DNA of 64,000 nucleotides from Chalara sp. BL73 (Eukaryota; Ascomycota; Leotiomycetes; Helotiales). The notes below the pieces were generated by a model. That model was not told the DNA's origin and did not search any database. It saw only the letters and a program-made list of their open reading frames with translations. The stretch is from the NCBI GenBank assembly GCA_918026815.1, contig CAKJVC010000117.1, positions 1-64,000 on the forward strand. Reading direction: 5' to 3'. Numbering within the stretch: the first letter of the stretch is position 1; each line of letters opens with the position of its first letter. Shown one piece after another: positions 21,803 to 33,903 of the stretch. Position numbers and translations under genes: made by a program.

Positions 21803-22900
21803 CCAAAGTCAATTTATGCAGCGCTTTATATTTTATAGTTAACGTTGCGACGCGATGCTTTATTTTTTTATTTTTATTCGATATGTTGTAAACACAAAAC
21901 TAGTTTGCTCGCAAACGAAATAAGCGTATTAATAATGTAACAATAGTTTGATTACTGTTTGCACTAGTTTAAAAACGTTTAAAGCGTTATAAATTTGTAA
22001 AAATACTAAATAATTAAATTTTTTTTGCTGCTCGATTAAAACTAAAAGTATTGCTATAATTTTCGAACTTAATAAAACTTTTAAAACTAAAACGAAATCG
22101 CAATACAGTATTTTTGTACAAGCGCTTAATAATTTAAGCAACCGGGTTTTCGACTGTAAAACGAGCAAAACTGTTAAAATTTAATTCAGACTTTATTTAG
22201 TGCCGCCGAACGACTTTTTTTAATTTTTCGAACGTGTATAAAAAAGTGAAATGTCGTTTTAGCACAAATTGCGACTTTATTAAAGCATTTTATATTTTTG
22301 CTTGCTAGTTGTAAAAATTTAGCTATAACAAAATCCGATCGAAATGCGGTTTATTTTTAGCATTAACAGTATTATTTTGCGTAAACTGTGTAGTGTCGGG
22401 CTGTATAGTAAAGCCGAAGTAAAAGTAAGTATAGCATATATCGAAAAATTTAGGCAAAATTGATTTTATTGTTTTTTTTTTGTATAATTGTCGTTTTTCT
22501 TTGCGGAGTCGCTGCTTTTTTTCACGGTGTTGTTGTTTTTCTACTTTCGCGTTATTGTGCTTCTTGCTCGTGGCGTTGTGCGTTCTCAAGTTTTTTCCGA
22601 AAGTTTTCAAGTTCTGATGCTATTCTTTGAAGTAAAACTAGTCTGTGCAGAATATTGTTATTGTAATTTTTGTATGAATAAAATAGACTTGTTCATTTCG
22701 TGTTATTAATTATAAAACGTGAAAGTGCATTGCTATGTGTTTGTTGCATTGTTTAGCACAAAAAGCAAAATAATTTGTTGAGGCCTAAAGCAATAATTAT
22801 GTCGTACTCTGGAAACAAGCATCACAAGCGCGAAAACAGAACTTTTGCAATTACACAACAAAATCTATATTTAACCGTTTTATTTCGTTAATTAATTTAC
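21803..22900. mobile_element. AT-rich transposon relic, right flank of nested Gypsy element
   Basis: Continuation of the older host element after the Gypsy duplication. Minus frames at 22610-22323 (lysine-rich) and 22168-21929 are open but not assignable. Confidence 0.45.
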
Positions 22901-23197
22901 GGGCACGTTACATATTTCAGTCAATACTTTATAAAATAATCTAGCGTATCGAATCTGCAAATAAGCAGCAAATACTAACTTTCTTGTTAAAACTAATAAA
23001 CTTTGCATAGTTCTCACCAATATAACTAGGCTACGTCAGTTTCGCTTCGAGCAAAGTAGCAAAAAGCTTTGAACTTCATATAGACACAAAAGGCAAACAA
23101 ATATTGTAAAACGTTCTCTTGGCATGGAAAACCTTTATAGATCCTGGAAGAGAGACGTGGGAAGTAAGGAGGGGGGTAAGGAACAAGGATGTACTTT

Positions 23198-23435
23198 TGT
23201 TGAACAGGTTAGGTCTAAGGACCATACCTAAAGTCTATTGTAGGCACCAGTACGCACCAGTACGCACCAGTAGGCAACAGTAGGCAACAGTAGGCATCAC
23301 TGTGTTGACATGCGAGTATCACACCTCTATAAGTAGAGGGATTCTCTCCTGTAGTTTAGGTTCTACAACCTTCAGCAATTGACACTAGTTTGCCCTATAC
23401 TCTCTGATGGCCACGTGACTCTTTCTATTTGAACA
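23198..23435 (+). repeat. Solo LTR, family 1 copy 1
   Basis: TGTTGAACAGG...TTTGAACA, 238 bp, flanked by a perfect 5-bp duplication ACTTT (23193-23197 and 23436-23440). A reverse-oriented relative lies at 40344-40558. It holds six 10-bp units of the TAGGCACCAG type (23241-23300). No internal element follows, so it is a recombination product. Confidence 0.92.
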
Positions 23436-23459
23436 ACTTTGATGGGGAATCTTAAACAA

Positions 23460-23720
23460 TACTTACAGGAAGGCAGCACATTTTATAGTTTTCACGGTAC
23501 TCCTAGGCAATATAAAGCAAGAATAACTCAGAGAACATGAGAGAACTGGATTCTTTGGTATCACAGTACGGGGAGAGGGTCGGTGGAGCTCGCCCGATTT
23601 TCCCCCTTCAATTTGCACATAACTTTACAGCAACGGCGTTGGACAGTAAAAAGCTAAGCACAAACTCGGCAATGGACCATTTGCCCACTTACCAACTAAG
23701 TAGGTCATCACGTCCGCACT
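23460..23720 (+). repeat. Dispersed repeat, partner of 43165-43372
   Basis: Blocks such as TTTATAGTTTT, ATTCTTTG, CACAGTACGGGG, AGGGTC, CGGCAATGGAC and ATTTGCCCAC occur in the same order in both places with divergence between them. Function unknown. Confidence 0.65.
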
Positions 23721-24270
23721 GACATTAAGATTCGACCCTAACTGTGGCAGGTTATTCACTGGAGGAGGTCAACTGAAGACCGTCAACTGGGCGTGGACAT
23801 CATTTGCGGTCCAAATAAAACTTAACTAGAGAAAGTCGCATCTGTACTAACATTAAAAGCTCAGTTTACGGACGGTCATTCATTCTCAGACCTACCGAGA
23901 TCATCGTGTCCGCGCTGACATTAAAGTTAAGTCAATACCACCACTGGTGATACCGTCCGCACAATGGAGCCAGCATGCCGGTAGTAATCTTAGGCATTTG
24001 CCATATCCAGTGATGACAAGCATTGTCCTCTTCGTTCCCATCGCCAGCTCCGACCAGACCCTGCTACAAGAGTTGTGGGACCCCCTGCCAAAATTCCTGC
24101 AAGATTCGCGGACAAGCATACTTTCCCCAGTTAGCGTTGCGGACGGCATATTACCCTTGCCAGAGGCGCGGACAGCATATTCCACTAGTAGAGCTCCTGC
24201 AAGAGTCGCGGACAGCATAATATCCCTGCTAAGAGTTGCGGACGGCATATCGCTGACATACGAGCGAATA
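23690..24270. repeat. Two families of degenerate tandem repeats
   Basis: Three copies of a GTCATC-CGTCCGC-CTGACATTAA unit at ~95 bp spacing (about 23700, 23830, 23900) are followed by ~33 bp units centred on GCGGACGGCATATTACC and GCGGACAGCATA (24105-24260). Both strands stay open over the second set (minus 24317-23901), but the reading is just the repeat (MPSATL-like), so I do not call a gene. Confidence 0.65.
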
Positions 24271-24279
24271 CTACAGTAG

Positions 24280-25068
24280 AGAGAAAGAGAAAAAGGGAGA
24301 AAGAATCCACTCTGCAACTTTTAACCCTTGAACCAATGGCTACTATGTGACCAACACTGCTCGACTCAGAGGCTGAAACCTCCGTCTTTTTGGTTCAGAG
24401 CCGTAAGAATTGCAAAAAAGGGCTGTAAGAATAGCAGTTTTACCGAGGCTGGTGAAAAACGTATTACTCTAAATGGCTTAGTTTCATTATCCTTTATGTC
24501 GTCTGCCTTCGCAGCTGACCACGTGATTATTCCTTCCTAAGCTCTGCCGCGGGTGGTTGTCACTTCACCAAGTAGGCCAAATGCCATTACAGTATCAGGA
24601 AAACCATGTCATGGTCCCGAACCTTGCTCATCCCCCCCGCCTCTAATTGTCGCTGTACGATGGCGAAGAGTCCATTGATCAGTGTGATAAAAGTTTGAGT
24701 AGTGTGAGTATTAAGCCTACTACTTATACTCAACTCAACTCTATTATACTACTACTTATAATCATGAGTAGTTATTCAAGACTAATCAATAAGTAGTTTG
24801 AGTAGTTGAGTAGTACTAAAATTAGAAGGCGGTAAGCCTAAAAAGGAAAGCGGTAAAGGATTTTGCCGGCAAAAGAAATCGAAGTTCTTATTACGATCAT
24901 CAATCATGTGATGACTTTTCACTTCTATTATAGTCGCGCATAACAACAATTGCTTTTCCTTTTTAGTTTAGCATTCTCGTAATAAAACCACTTTATTAGC
25001 CGCTTTAACAAGCCAAAGGATTTGGCTTCGTGACAAAAAGAATTAATATATAAACTATAGAGTTCCAG
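24280..25068. other. No gene recognised; TA/AGT-rich segment inside
   Basis: 24700-24820 is rich in AGTAGT, TACTACT and CTCAACTC, including partial inverted repeats. No coding signal recognised. Confidence 0.4.
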
Positions 25069-25070
25069 TA

Positions 25071-25806
25071 TCGCAAATCGAAATTATTAAATTAATAACT
25101 CAGTGCTTTTGTAAGGTGCTGGAGTAGGGTGGCACAAGTCAACTGCAATTGATACCAAGACTAATCTCTACCTTCTCTACTACGTCCCGAGTCCCCTACT
25201 TATACCCTCCGAACCCCCGTCGACCCCCTACGTGCCCGTACATGCCAAGTCTCAGTGCCTTTACCAAGCCCCTCCCAGTGCCCTTAGCACGTGACATCCT
25301 GGCGCCTGACAGCTTTTGACTTTTCTGGCGCTTTCGACCCTTCGCCGCCCTCGACTTTTCCGCCGCCCTCGAACTCTCCGCCGCTCCCGACTTTCCTGGC
25401 GCTCTCGACTTTCCTGGTCCTCGACTTTCCTAGCGCTATTGACTTATCGACCCTTTTTTAGCGCTTTCGACTTTCTTTGCAGTTTCTATTGTAAAAATAA
25501 AAGAAAGATACAAGCACAAATACTTGTAAATACTTTAAAAAAAAGCAAATATACCAAAACAGCCCCTCACCTAGCAATTTTTTTCACTTTTTTTGGTTTT
25601 TTAAATACAATACAAATAAAACCAGCTTTGAAAGGTCGAAAACACTAAAATAGTCGACAGCCGCCAAAAGAATCGGGAGCGATAGAAAAGCCGGGAGCGG
25701 CAGAGGGTCGGGAGCCGGCGGCAGAGGGGTCAAGGGCAGCGAAGGGTCGAAAGCGCCAGAAAAGTCAAAAGCACTAAGTTATTAATTTAATAATCCCGAT
25801 TTGCGA
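25071..25806. mobile_element. Non-autonomous element with terminal inverted repeats
   Basis: Left end 25071-25111 (TCGCAAATCG, ATTATTAAATTAATAAC, AGTGCTTTTG) is the reverse complement of 25766-25806 with few mismatches. A second inverted pair lies inside: 25311-25350 against 25731-25772 (TTTTGACTTTTCTGGCGC, TTTCGACCCTTCGC). The left arm therefore carries ~200 bp of extra sequence. The interior has degenerate 20-bp GACTTTCCTGGCGCT repeats and no transposase. No clear target duplication. Confidence 0.75.
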
Positions 25807-25900
25807 TTTGCAATTTCATCAATTATTATATTTGATTACCTTATTTCGCGTTTTCCGACGAAGGTCGTTATGTCATGCCATATATGGTCGTTAGTTCATG
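25798..25900 (+). repeat. Dispersed repeat, partner of 29494-29595
   Basis: Shared order of GCGATTTG, AATTTGATTAATTAT-like, ATTACCT, GCGTTTTC, GACGAAGGTCG or GACGATGGTCG, and TTATGTCATGCCATAT. One copy abuts the inverted-repeat element, the other lies downstream of the MITE. Confidence 0.75.
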
Positions 25901-26402
25901 CCATACACGCCATAAACGTAAAAATGCCTCCACATAGCCATAAAGCGAATCACAATCAATGCCATAGTCATTTAAACCAAGTTCTTCCAAATATTCACTG
26001 TAAGCATTTTCAAATAAAACTCACCACTCTCCCATTTGCTATGGCACTTGCGGCACTGTTCATCTATAGTAATTTCCGAGTAACTCCCTTTTCCGCCCCA
26101 TATCCACGGCGGTTAGCATCGCTGGTGTGACAGTGCTGACCGAGCCATTTGGCCCAAAAGATTTTGATGCTCCTGTAAAGTGTGCTAGAGAGCTCGAGCG
26201 ATGGGAAGGAAAGAGGCACTCGGTAGTGCTTTGAGTGTTGTGAGAATTTAGTTTTTAGATATGGAGGGATGATAATGCAAAATTCTTTGGACTCTGATTT
26301 CAACATGCATTTTCTGTCGACGATAGAACACGACGGGGAATGAATCTTTGATGTGGTCTTTGCTAGAGCTTCTGCATAACCAATTTTTTTGCGGAACATG
26401 AT

Positions 26403-28692
26403 CTAACTGGCGAAGCGAAAGTCGAGCCTTTTCCCACCCTCATCTGTCGTGCTATCCTGGTAATCATTTTGTTCCTAAATTATATCAAGGCTGAACGCAT
26501 TTGTCTACTTCAGGTAAATATACCTCTGGAGTCAGTATATTCTACTTTTTCTCGCGCTTTTGTTGATAAACACATAATATGCTTTAACGTTTGGATAAAG
26601 TACAAGATTTAGGCATATAATGCCCACTAAAACTCTGTTACTACGTTTATTTACGATTTTGTCAGCCAAAAGCAGAAATATAGGCCAATACACTAACATA
26701 GAAGTGTATTATTTTTCCGATAAATGTTCGAGCTTATTATTGATGAAAGTTGTAACATAATACTGGAGGCTATTAGTTCTAACTTTTACTCCATTTTATC
26801 GAAAATGAGTAAACATACTTGCACAGAGCAGCTGATACTGTACGAGCACGAACTGTGTTAGAGTTGCGACTACTCCATCCGGCTTGTATTGGATGCGCTA
26901 GAATATCGCATTAGCCGCCCAGTTTTATATAAAGTTATAGTATACATACGTAATGAATATAATAATAAGACTGTCACAAGTGTGTACAAGCCTATTTAAG
27001 TGCATTTGCAGGCAAGACTGCCAATGCGAAAAAGCAAAAAAAAAACCAGACTTGTGTAAAAAACTTTATCAAGGCTCGCTGATTAAAGATTTCAGAAAAA
27101 TAAGTAAAAAGTAGCATCTAGAAATAGTTAGCTCCGAGTGTTAGCATATCTCGGAAGCGTATATTAATAATAGCAGCAATCTGAGCAAAAATGCTTAGCA
27201 GATTGAAGTTAAACGTGTCGAATCTTAAGCTTTTCAGCGCTAATGTAAAATACTGACTAGGCGAACTAGCAAAAATGCTAAAAGTCAGTTAAAAAGCATA
27301 AATTGGCTATAGATAGTAATTTATCAATAATTTCTACAACATTTTGAAAGTTATAACTTGACGGTTGTGTATATCGCTTTTAAATAAATCATCTCGAAAT
27401 ATACAATTAAGCAATATTTTCTTTTTATGCTTATTAAACCAGCTTTTAAGTCGATACTAAGCTTTGGTTTGTGTTGAGCTCGGCACTATCATAAATACGG
27501 ACCAAATTCCAATCGTTAATGTTAAAATGCTTTTAATCAGAAATTTGAAAATGCTTAGTATTACTTTTACATTCAATTAGTGTTAAAAAATAATTACTTA
27601 CAACCAGCGCTATCTTTTATACCGATGATATCCTCGAAGTTTTAAAAGTCTATATACGAGTAGTAGAGCGATCACGTCAGTGAAATGATATGCTATCCCG
27701 AATAAAGCTAAGCGAAGTAGAAGCTTTGCTTTTTTGAAAAAGTATAACTAGAATTGTCAATTTCGAGCTAGCGACTAAAAGCAGAACACAATACCAGATA
27801 TAGAATAATGTCGGAAGTAGATTTTTTTTGGAACATTCTCAAGACCGCTTTAATCGCCAAGAACGATGCTCGATTCTTGAGCCAAAATTAGGATGCGGCA
27901 ACGATACTCCAAAGAATTATTTGTGCTGGAATTTAATTCAATAAGCTCTGGAGGCTAATTTTTTGAAAAAGTCGAAGTTGAGCTTACTTAGCGATCAGGT
28001 CCTGAAATAGACGTGTCAGGAATATTTAGTAAGAAAGATTAAATGGGTTCGTACCAATTTTCTTGCTGATTAATTGTGAAGCCAGTCCGGCCAACAGGAA
28101 TGCGGTTTTAAAGATTGTGTTTCTTATATTATAGTCTAAATTTTATGCTTTAGTATATACCAAGTAAGGGTTTTCGGACGAACTATCTGTATCCAGATTT
28201 ATATCTTTTAAGAAATTGTTTGTACTGGCTTGTTTGAGATTGCTTCTGTTTAAATTAAAAGCAAATAAAGCCAAACACGCTTAAAAAGTAATTTTCCAAT
28301 CGATACGTTTTACTAGTTTCTTTTACATCAGTTTAATTAACTTATTATAAATTGCATCAGATATAACTTACAGTCTTTTTTGTTTATGTCTACTTAAAAA
28401 GCGGATCAAAACGGTATAAGTTTTCATATTTCACATGCGGTTGAAAGTACTGGGCGGTAATTGGGTCGTTAAATACTAGCGGTTGTGTTGCGATGCTTTT
28501 CGGATCGTGCTTTTTTCTTTTCTTAAAAAGACTTGTAATTGCATGGCCTGTCGGCTGCTTTTGCTTTTTCTCAGTATTCGGAGTCTTTTGACGGGTCTTT
28601 TCTAGGTCCTTTTTGCTGCCTGAGAGCTGGTGAGGGGGTGTCGGGCTGTCCTTGGTGGCGCTGGTTCCCGCCTCCGCCTTTTTTTCGGCCAT
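26403..28692 (-). pseudogene. Allantoate/pantothenate (DAL5/ACS-family) MFS permease, RIP-degraded
   Basis: Plasma-membrane anion:cation symporter family. Start ATG at 28692 gives a Lys/Pro-rich N-terminus and YENLYRFDPLFK, after which two expected Trp codons are stops (TAG, TAA). Further down the minus strand appear PAQIILWSIVAAS, FWLKNRASFLA, RNSNTVRARTVSAAL, SNRVLVGIICLN, KAYYVFINKSARK and the C-terminal TTDEGGKRLDFRFAS stop at 26403. The order matches a whole permease with introns. Stops at former Gln/Trp codons and AT-enrichment suggest RIP rather than random decay. Confidence 0.87.
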
Positions 28693-28847
28693 TGTCGGTA
28701 AGGAAAACAACTGTACTTTTATTCCTGCCAGATACCAAGTTCATGAGTACATTTCAGAAAAACAGAACGGAAAAAAAGAAAAACAAAAAGAAATATGCCA
28801 AGAGGGTAAAATCGCACGTGACTCTCCCTTACTTATTGTACATATTA

Positions 28848-29321
28848 CAGTAAAAACTCGATATATATCGGAACGCTCGATTCCACGCCAGTATTCCGAT
28901 ATATAGAGGATTCTGATACAGCGAAGCCTTACGTAATCGACAATTGTTTGAATTCTAGCAGCTCTTTATAGTAGTATGTACACTAAAATCATCTGCAACG
29001 CAATAAATCAAGGAGACCAGAGTGGCACTCGCCCTTCCTGACTCTCTCGTACTAAAAAATAAGCTCTTGAGCCAGCCTGTTAGGTAGATCTCTCTTTCTC
29101 GCAATCAAGCTAAAAAGGTAGGATTTCTCGATTTATATGTTACCTAATATCTAATATTTGAATTCCATTGGTAGAACCGCGTGATTTTTATATCGGAATG
29201 CCACCAAAAATTGGCAGATCTATTCCGATATACACAGCTAAAAATCGTCCCTCCCAAAGGCTATCTTCCGACATATGGAGGTTTCCGATGTATCGAATTC
29301 CGAAATATCAGAGTTTTACTG
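28848..29321. mobile_element. MITE of Tc1/mariner-pogo type
   Basis: Terminal inverted repeats starting CAGTAAAA-CTCGATAT and ending ATATCAGAGTTTTACTG, flanked by TA at 28846-28847 and 29322-29323. 474 bp long with no transposase. Internal copies of TTCCGATATA in both orientations. CAGTAAAACTC-type ends with TA duplication are typical of fungal pogo-like elements. Confidence 0.85.
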
Positions 29322-29493
29322 TACTTCTTTCTACGAGATTATTTCTTTTCTTTATTATTATACAATTACAATACAATCAATCAAAAACGTCAGCTAAGTT
29401 ATTTAAATCAAATAAGTCAACCCAAAAGATCAGCCAGGAAAGTGAGCTAGAAACATATTGTTTTGATTTTTATTAAGTACTTTGTAAGCTAAT

Positions 29494-29595
29494 AGTCGAT
29501 TTCTAATTGCGATTTGAAATTTGATTAATTATCATATTCTATTACCTCATTGTGCGTTTTCTGACGATGGTCGTTATGTCATGCCATATTTAGGA
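29494..29595 (+). repeat. Dispersed repeat, partner of 25798-25900
   Basis: See the partner: about 100 bp of ordered similarity ending in GGTCGTTATGTCATGCCATAT. Confidence 0.75.
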
Positions 29596-29599
29596 GTTC

Positions 29600-31140
29600 T
29601 GCCATTGTTGGGGACATGCTTAATTGCTTGGATACTCAACATCGAAAATTGAGATTGGTTGCTTGGACTTGTAAGGGCAGAACAGTGACCAACTCAAATG
29701 AACTGTTTGAAGGAAGGTAGCAGCTGTGACGACACACCATAGTATGATTTGGTCGCTGGCTGGATTGAGAAGGGAAAGGAGCAATGTGCAACCTTTATAC
29801 CTGGTTCTCCAGCATATGAGATCCCCCGACGTGGAGCAAGATCGCGGAAGACGGGGATAAATGGACATAGGGGCATTTATAACCACCAATAAATCTCACG
29901 GATTTGAAATTATCCTCACATCTGGTCACCATTTATTTAGATATTTCAAAGCTGCTTGTAACTAGTGTTAGTTATTTTCGATTCGAAAAGCAAGAATAAG
30001 AACTAGATTCTGTTTGCAAGTGTCCCGAGCTATTTTTCTTTATCATTGATTTAGTTCAGCGCTATGTGAAGTGTGGCTGATATTTGCATCAAGGAACTTG
30101 GCTGGCATGTTTTACTAGTCAGGGCAATGGGGAATTATGAACGTGCCTTGCTCAACGTACTAAGAGAACATCTAATAGAGAAATGGGCGAACTAGATTAG
30201 CTTTGATTACTAGCAGAGCTGCTATCATCCCTGAAGAATGGGCGAAACGACATCGCCAAAAGAGCCATAACACTACATCTTTGAAAATTGGATGTGGCCA
30301 TTATGAACCGTCGTCCTTCCTCGTTCACTTAACCAACAACTTATATTCAAATCTGTGTAGGGTTAGGAATTGTTCGAACGCGATTTTTTTCGCAACAATG
30401 GACACAGTACTATACTATACACTTAACTTGCTGGCAATCTTTGCATCTCGGTGGTTGATGGCGATTTCGCCATTATATTGTAATACCACGGCCCACTTAG
30501 CTGCCAAATATACTATCGGATTAGATGTGAACTTAGAAAGTTTGTTTAGGAAGTTCTTCCGTGGCTGGCCGAAGATCTCCGCTCCTGGCGCATTCGAGCA
30601 GATATGCGAGTAACACTATCCGAGCAAAACAGTTGGCACAGCCAAACTCAATTTTTTTTTTATTGCATTTCACGCGGTTTTGCTTCATGGTGACTTGCCA
30701 CTAATAGTGCATGGAATACCTATATATAATCATGAGCGGCTGCTTTATCCTCAATAGCCTGAGAGAATTGTTCCCGACTATAGGCATTATGTCACGGCCA
30801 ATGCTAGTTGGTGCTCTATCTTTAGATGATATCCAAGGCAGACTTGACCAGCATGAATAAAAAGAAAAGTAACAAGACCTACTTAGTTAAGAGGTAAAGT
30901 GGGTGCAGCAGCTAGCGCCTCCGCTAGTAGTTGCTTGTAAGAGCATTTGTAAAGACCGATTAAGAAACCAAGGATAACACTTCAGAAGGGCCCAACTGCA
31001 TCAGCGGGGATACTGTGCGGGTATAAAAAAGGATCTTAATCCGAGGCTGTAAAGGTAGCGATGAGCACCGTGTTATAAGTTTCTCGCATCTGCCTTTCTT
31101 ATTTTCAAATTTTTAACCATTCTCCACCAACTTTTACTTC
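29600..31140. other. No gene recognised
   Basis: An ATG-less but open 136-codon frame (30203-30613, plus) and shorter minus frames at 29620-29889 are present. None shows a family I can name. Confidence 0.35.
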
Positions 31141-31345
31141 CTCGACCACCCTCTCTTATCTTTCCTCCGACTTCAGTTCTCTTTACTTCCCTCTTTAACA
31201 GAATAATTTCAAACTTGACAATACAAGAACCGAACAGCTTTCTGGCGTTCTATATTGCCTTGTTGAAATGCTTTATTGCTCGTCTACCAGCCTACTTCCA
31301 GTAATCTGATCTCCTTCGCTGAGCTTATCCCATTCACCGGACTAC
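31140..31345 (+). promoter_or_regulatory. Pyrimidine-rich promoter tract
   Basis: A strongly CT-rich strand (CTTCCTCGACCACCCTCTC, TTTACTTCCCTCTTTAACAG) precedes an ATG in good context (CACCGCCATGG) at 31352. Such tracts are common just upstream of filamentous fungal genes. Confidence 0.5.
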
Positions 31346-31351
31346 ACCGCC

Positions 31352-32005
31352 ATGGGATCGGGATCCTCTCGCCTTGAAACCAGGTGGTGGGAAGCAGCAG
31401 CTCAGCAAGAGGTAGTCACCGCTACAAATATCAGGAAAGTAGAAGTCATCTGCTCGCTCATCCCCGGCCTGAACCAAACAACCATGATTGGCCACTTGAA
31501 GGCCCGTTCAGATTTTGACACTCTTTTCGCGCTCCATTGCAGATATCAGCAACCCGCAAACTTGCCAAACCCGACAGCTGATTCCAAGGCATATGAGCTC
31601 TGGAGAGTGCTCCAAACGCCACAGGGGCACAGTGAGTCTCCATGGAACTGGAACTGGCAGCCACCAGTTGAAGGGGCCCCTTCTGAAATTGCGCTCGAAT
31701 TTCATGCGGCCGTTTGCCGCGCGATTTTCCGAGTCCCCTTCTTCGACTTCGTGAAGTATGCGCTTGGATATAGCACTAATGCGCACTTCCTCCGGAATTC
31801 TTCAGTACTGAGAAGTCTTGCAACAAAGTTGCACAGACCTTTAGATTCGATGCATTCCCTATCAATAAAAACACATCCTTTACCCACTGTTTCTCAAAGC
31901 TCCTTTCAGGAAACATATCATATGCAACACGAAGCCCAAACATCACAAACACAATGTTGTCCGAATGAATTGACTGTACAAAGTACTCCATGCTCCTACA
32001 AATAA
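31352..32005 (+). CDS. Hypothetical protein
   Basis: Single open frame of 217 codons starting at a well-placed ATG behind a pyrimidine-rich tract. The N-terminal ~145 residues look protein-like (TATNIRKVEVICSLIPGLN, WNWNWQPPVEGAPSEIALEF), but I recognise no domain, signal peptide or membrane helix. The last ~75 codons run antisense through the final exon of the Zn2Cys6 gene ending at 31776, so the true 3' end may be earlier through an unseen intron. The two genes are convergent. Confidence 0.45.
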   Translation: MGSGSSRLETRWWEAAAQQEVVTATNIRKVEVICSLIPGLNQTTMIGHLKARSDFDTLFALHCRYQQPANLPNPTADSKAYELWRVLQTPQGHSESPWNWNWQPPVEGAPSEIALEFHAAVCRAIFRVPFFDFVKYALGYSTNAHFLRNSSVLRSLATKLHRPLDSMHSLSIKTHPLPTVSQSSFQETYHMQHEAQTSQTQCCPNELTVQSTPCSYK

Positions 32006-33903
32006 AACATCCTAAGTTATACTGCTCATGAGACTGTATCTTGCCTTCTGTCCGTATGTCAAAAAGCGAGATCACGAGAAGGGCAGAATAGTATATGCAG
32101 AGTGCGATTGCAAGGTCAACATCGGGATAAACGATTAGGGTCGGAGTTACAGTTTTCCCGCTCGATATGTCTCGACATTGAAAGATCGGCAGCATAGTAG
32201 AAGAGGGCGATAGGGTTCGTAGTTCAGCTAATCCTCTCACCTGTGGAGCAACTTCAGAAGGTCTACCTATAGGATCAGCGTGCTCTCTCTTCCATTGCCG
32301 TAAACCCTGTTCAAGACCATCCAGTAGGCGGCAGAAACTAGTTCGTAGACCTTGTACTTGTGATAGAGCCTTAGGATTTGCTTCTGTACCTGCAAGGGTA
32401 TCGAATTGTGCAAGGAGAGTAGGGATATCAGCAAAGTGATCCAAGAGAAGTTGCTGAAAGTCCTTGGATGACGGATCTATAGACCAGGGAATCGTCTTCC
32501 ATTGTTTGTTTGCCAGGAATGTTGGTGATCGACAAGCAATGGCGGCCATGATCTGGAGAATAGTTAGTAGCAGATATTTATCGAGATCTAGCGGTTAAAG
32601 ACCCAGCCTAGACGATTATCAATAAAACACTGATGCTCTGCACCAGAGACGTGGCTGTGTGGCCCCCGAAGCTCAACGACTTTTGCAGCCCCAATGACAT
32701 GGTTATACAATGCTTTCTCCAAAGTCTGTTGAAGCACCTATCCATAGAAAAGACAGTGAGTATTTCACTTCAGACCGACAAAATGACTCTCTTACCTCAA
32801 ATTTGCAGGCTAATAATATCGCGAACAAAGTCCCTGACGATCTGCTTTCGCTTGGAGACCAAATGGCATGTTGCAAACCTTGTAAAACCTTCAGGTACAT
32901 CTTTTGTGCCGCGCCTACCATCCTTGGGTCACTAATAGATGTTCCAAAATAAGCGGTTGCAATAGCTTCAAATGCGTCGCGTAAAACTGGCGATGAGGAC
33001 CTGCCCCCTGCGGCTCCATATAGCCATATCCGATTCCTGCGAGACGGCGTCGTATATGAATTGTCCATATCGAGAAACCTTTCTAAGAACACTTCCTTCA
33101 TAGGGGTCTCTGGCATAGACTGGGGAAATAAAAGCTCCAGGGGCCGGTATCTGCCTTGTGGATGCACACGGTCTGGGATCTGTTAGCTACCAAAACTTGA
33201 GATATGTTCGGTCGACGCACCCCTCTTCTCACTCATTGCATGGCCTGCACTACCTTGTGCCCTCGGTAGAACTGATTGGATCTTTTTACATGCATTAGCG
33301 CTGCTGATCTTGTTTCCCATCATGTGGCTGGGTTTCGCTATAAAAGCTGCAATATCTTCCAGATTGTAATTCGATCTAATCTGACGGACTATGTTTTGAG
33401 CCTCCTCATCAGATGCGGATCTTATCGAAGCGAAAATCAGTTCAAGGGAACTATGTCTCTTATTTCGTTGTGCTGTGTCCGAGCCTGGTTATGATGAGTA
33501 ACTCTGTGAAGAGGCAACTGCAGGTCTATGCATACTATTGTGCTGAATAAATGTCATATGTTGACTTATGCTACTCGTAGTGGCCCTCGCCTTCAATCCG
33601 TCAACCTCAGTTCTTAACCTCCGGATCTCGTATGACTGGTTTATAGGTTGAAGGTCTCCAGGTTGGTCAACGGAGAAGATGCAATCGTTTGGGTGGCCGT
33701 GAGCGCAGCAAGCCTGGCAAGGATGAACACGATCACACTACCGAGCGTGTTTAGATAATATTTTTCACTTTCATAAATTCTACTATATCCATACTATTCA
33801 TAATACTGACCTTCACTTTACGGATCCTGCATTTTGTACAAGACAGCTGCTGTCTACCGGACTTTAAGGCAGCTGGGATGGTACTAGACGGTTCAGTTGC
33901 CAT
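31776..33903 (-). CDS. Zn2Cys6 transcription factor, six exons
   Basis: Nuclear regulator. Exons (minus order): 33903-33811, 33737-33536, 33484-33233, 33172-32796, 32737-32603, 32552-31776, totalling 1836 nt, 611 aa. Introns of 50-73 nt all use GT..AG with recognisable donors (GTCAGT, GTATGC, GTGAGA, GTAAGA, GTCTTT). Residues 22-50 form the zinc cluster, CTKCRIRKVK-CDRVHPCQAC, split exactly by intron 1. A short coiled coil follows (SYEIRRLRTEVDGLKAR). Exon 4 starts the regulatory region (GRYRPLELLFPQ), and exon 5 supplies NHVIGAAKVVELRGPH, a conserved segment of this TF class. Every apparent stop falls inside a predicted intron, so the gene looks intact. Neighbour: an NsdD-like gene upstream on the same strand. 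Targets unknown. Confidence 0.85.

Noticed and set aside
21582..21812. 76-codon minus frame across the LTR
   Set aside because: It lies almost entirely inside the 174 bp LTR, so it is not a gene.
23241..23300. 10-bp repeat array as an independent satellite
   Set aside because: It is internal to a solo LTR whose relative at 40344 has the same array with fewer units.
23901..24317. 138-codon minus frame with MPSATL repeats
   Set aside because: The open frame is produced by ~33 bp tandem repeats. No start context or domain.
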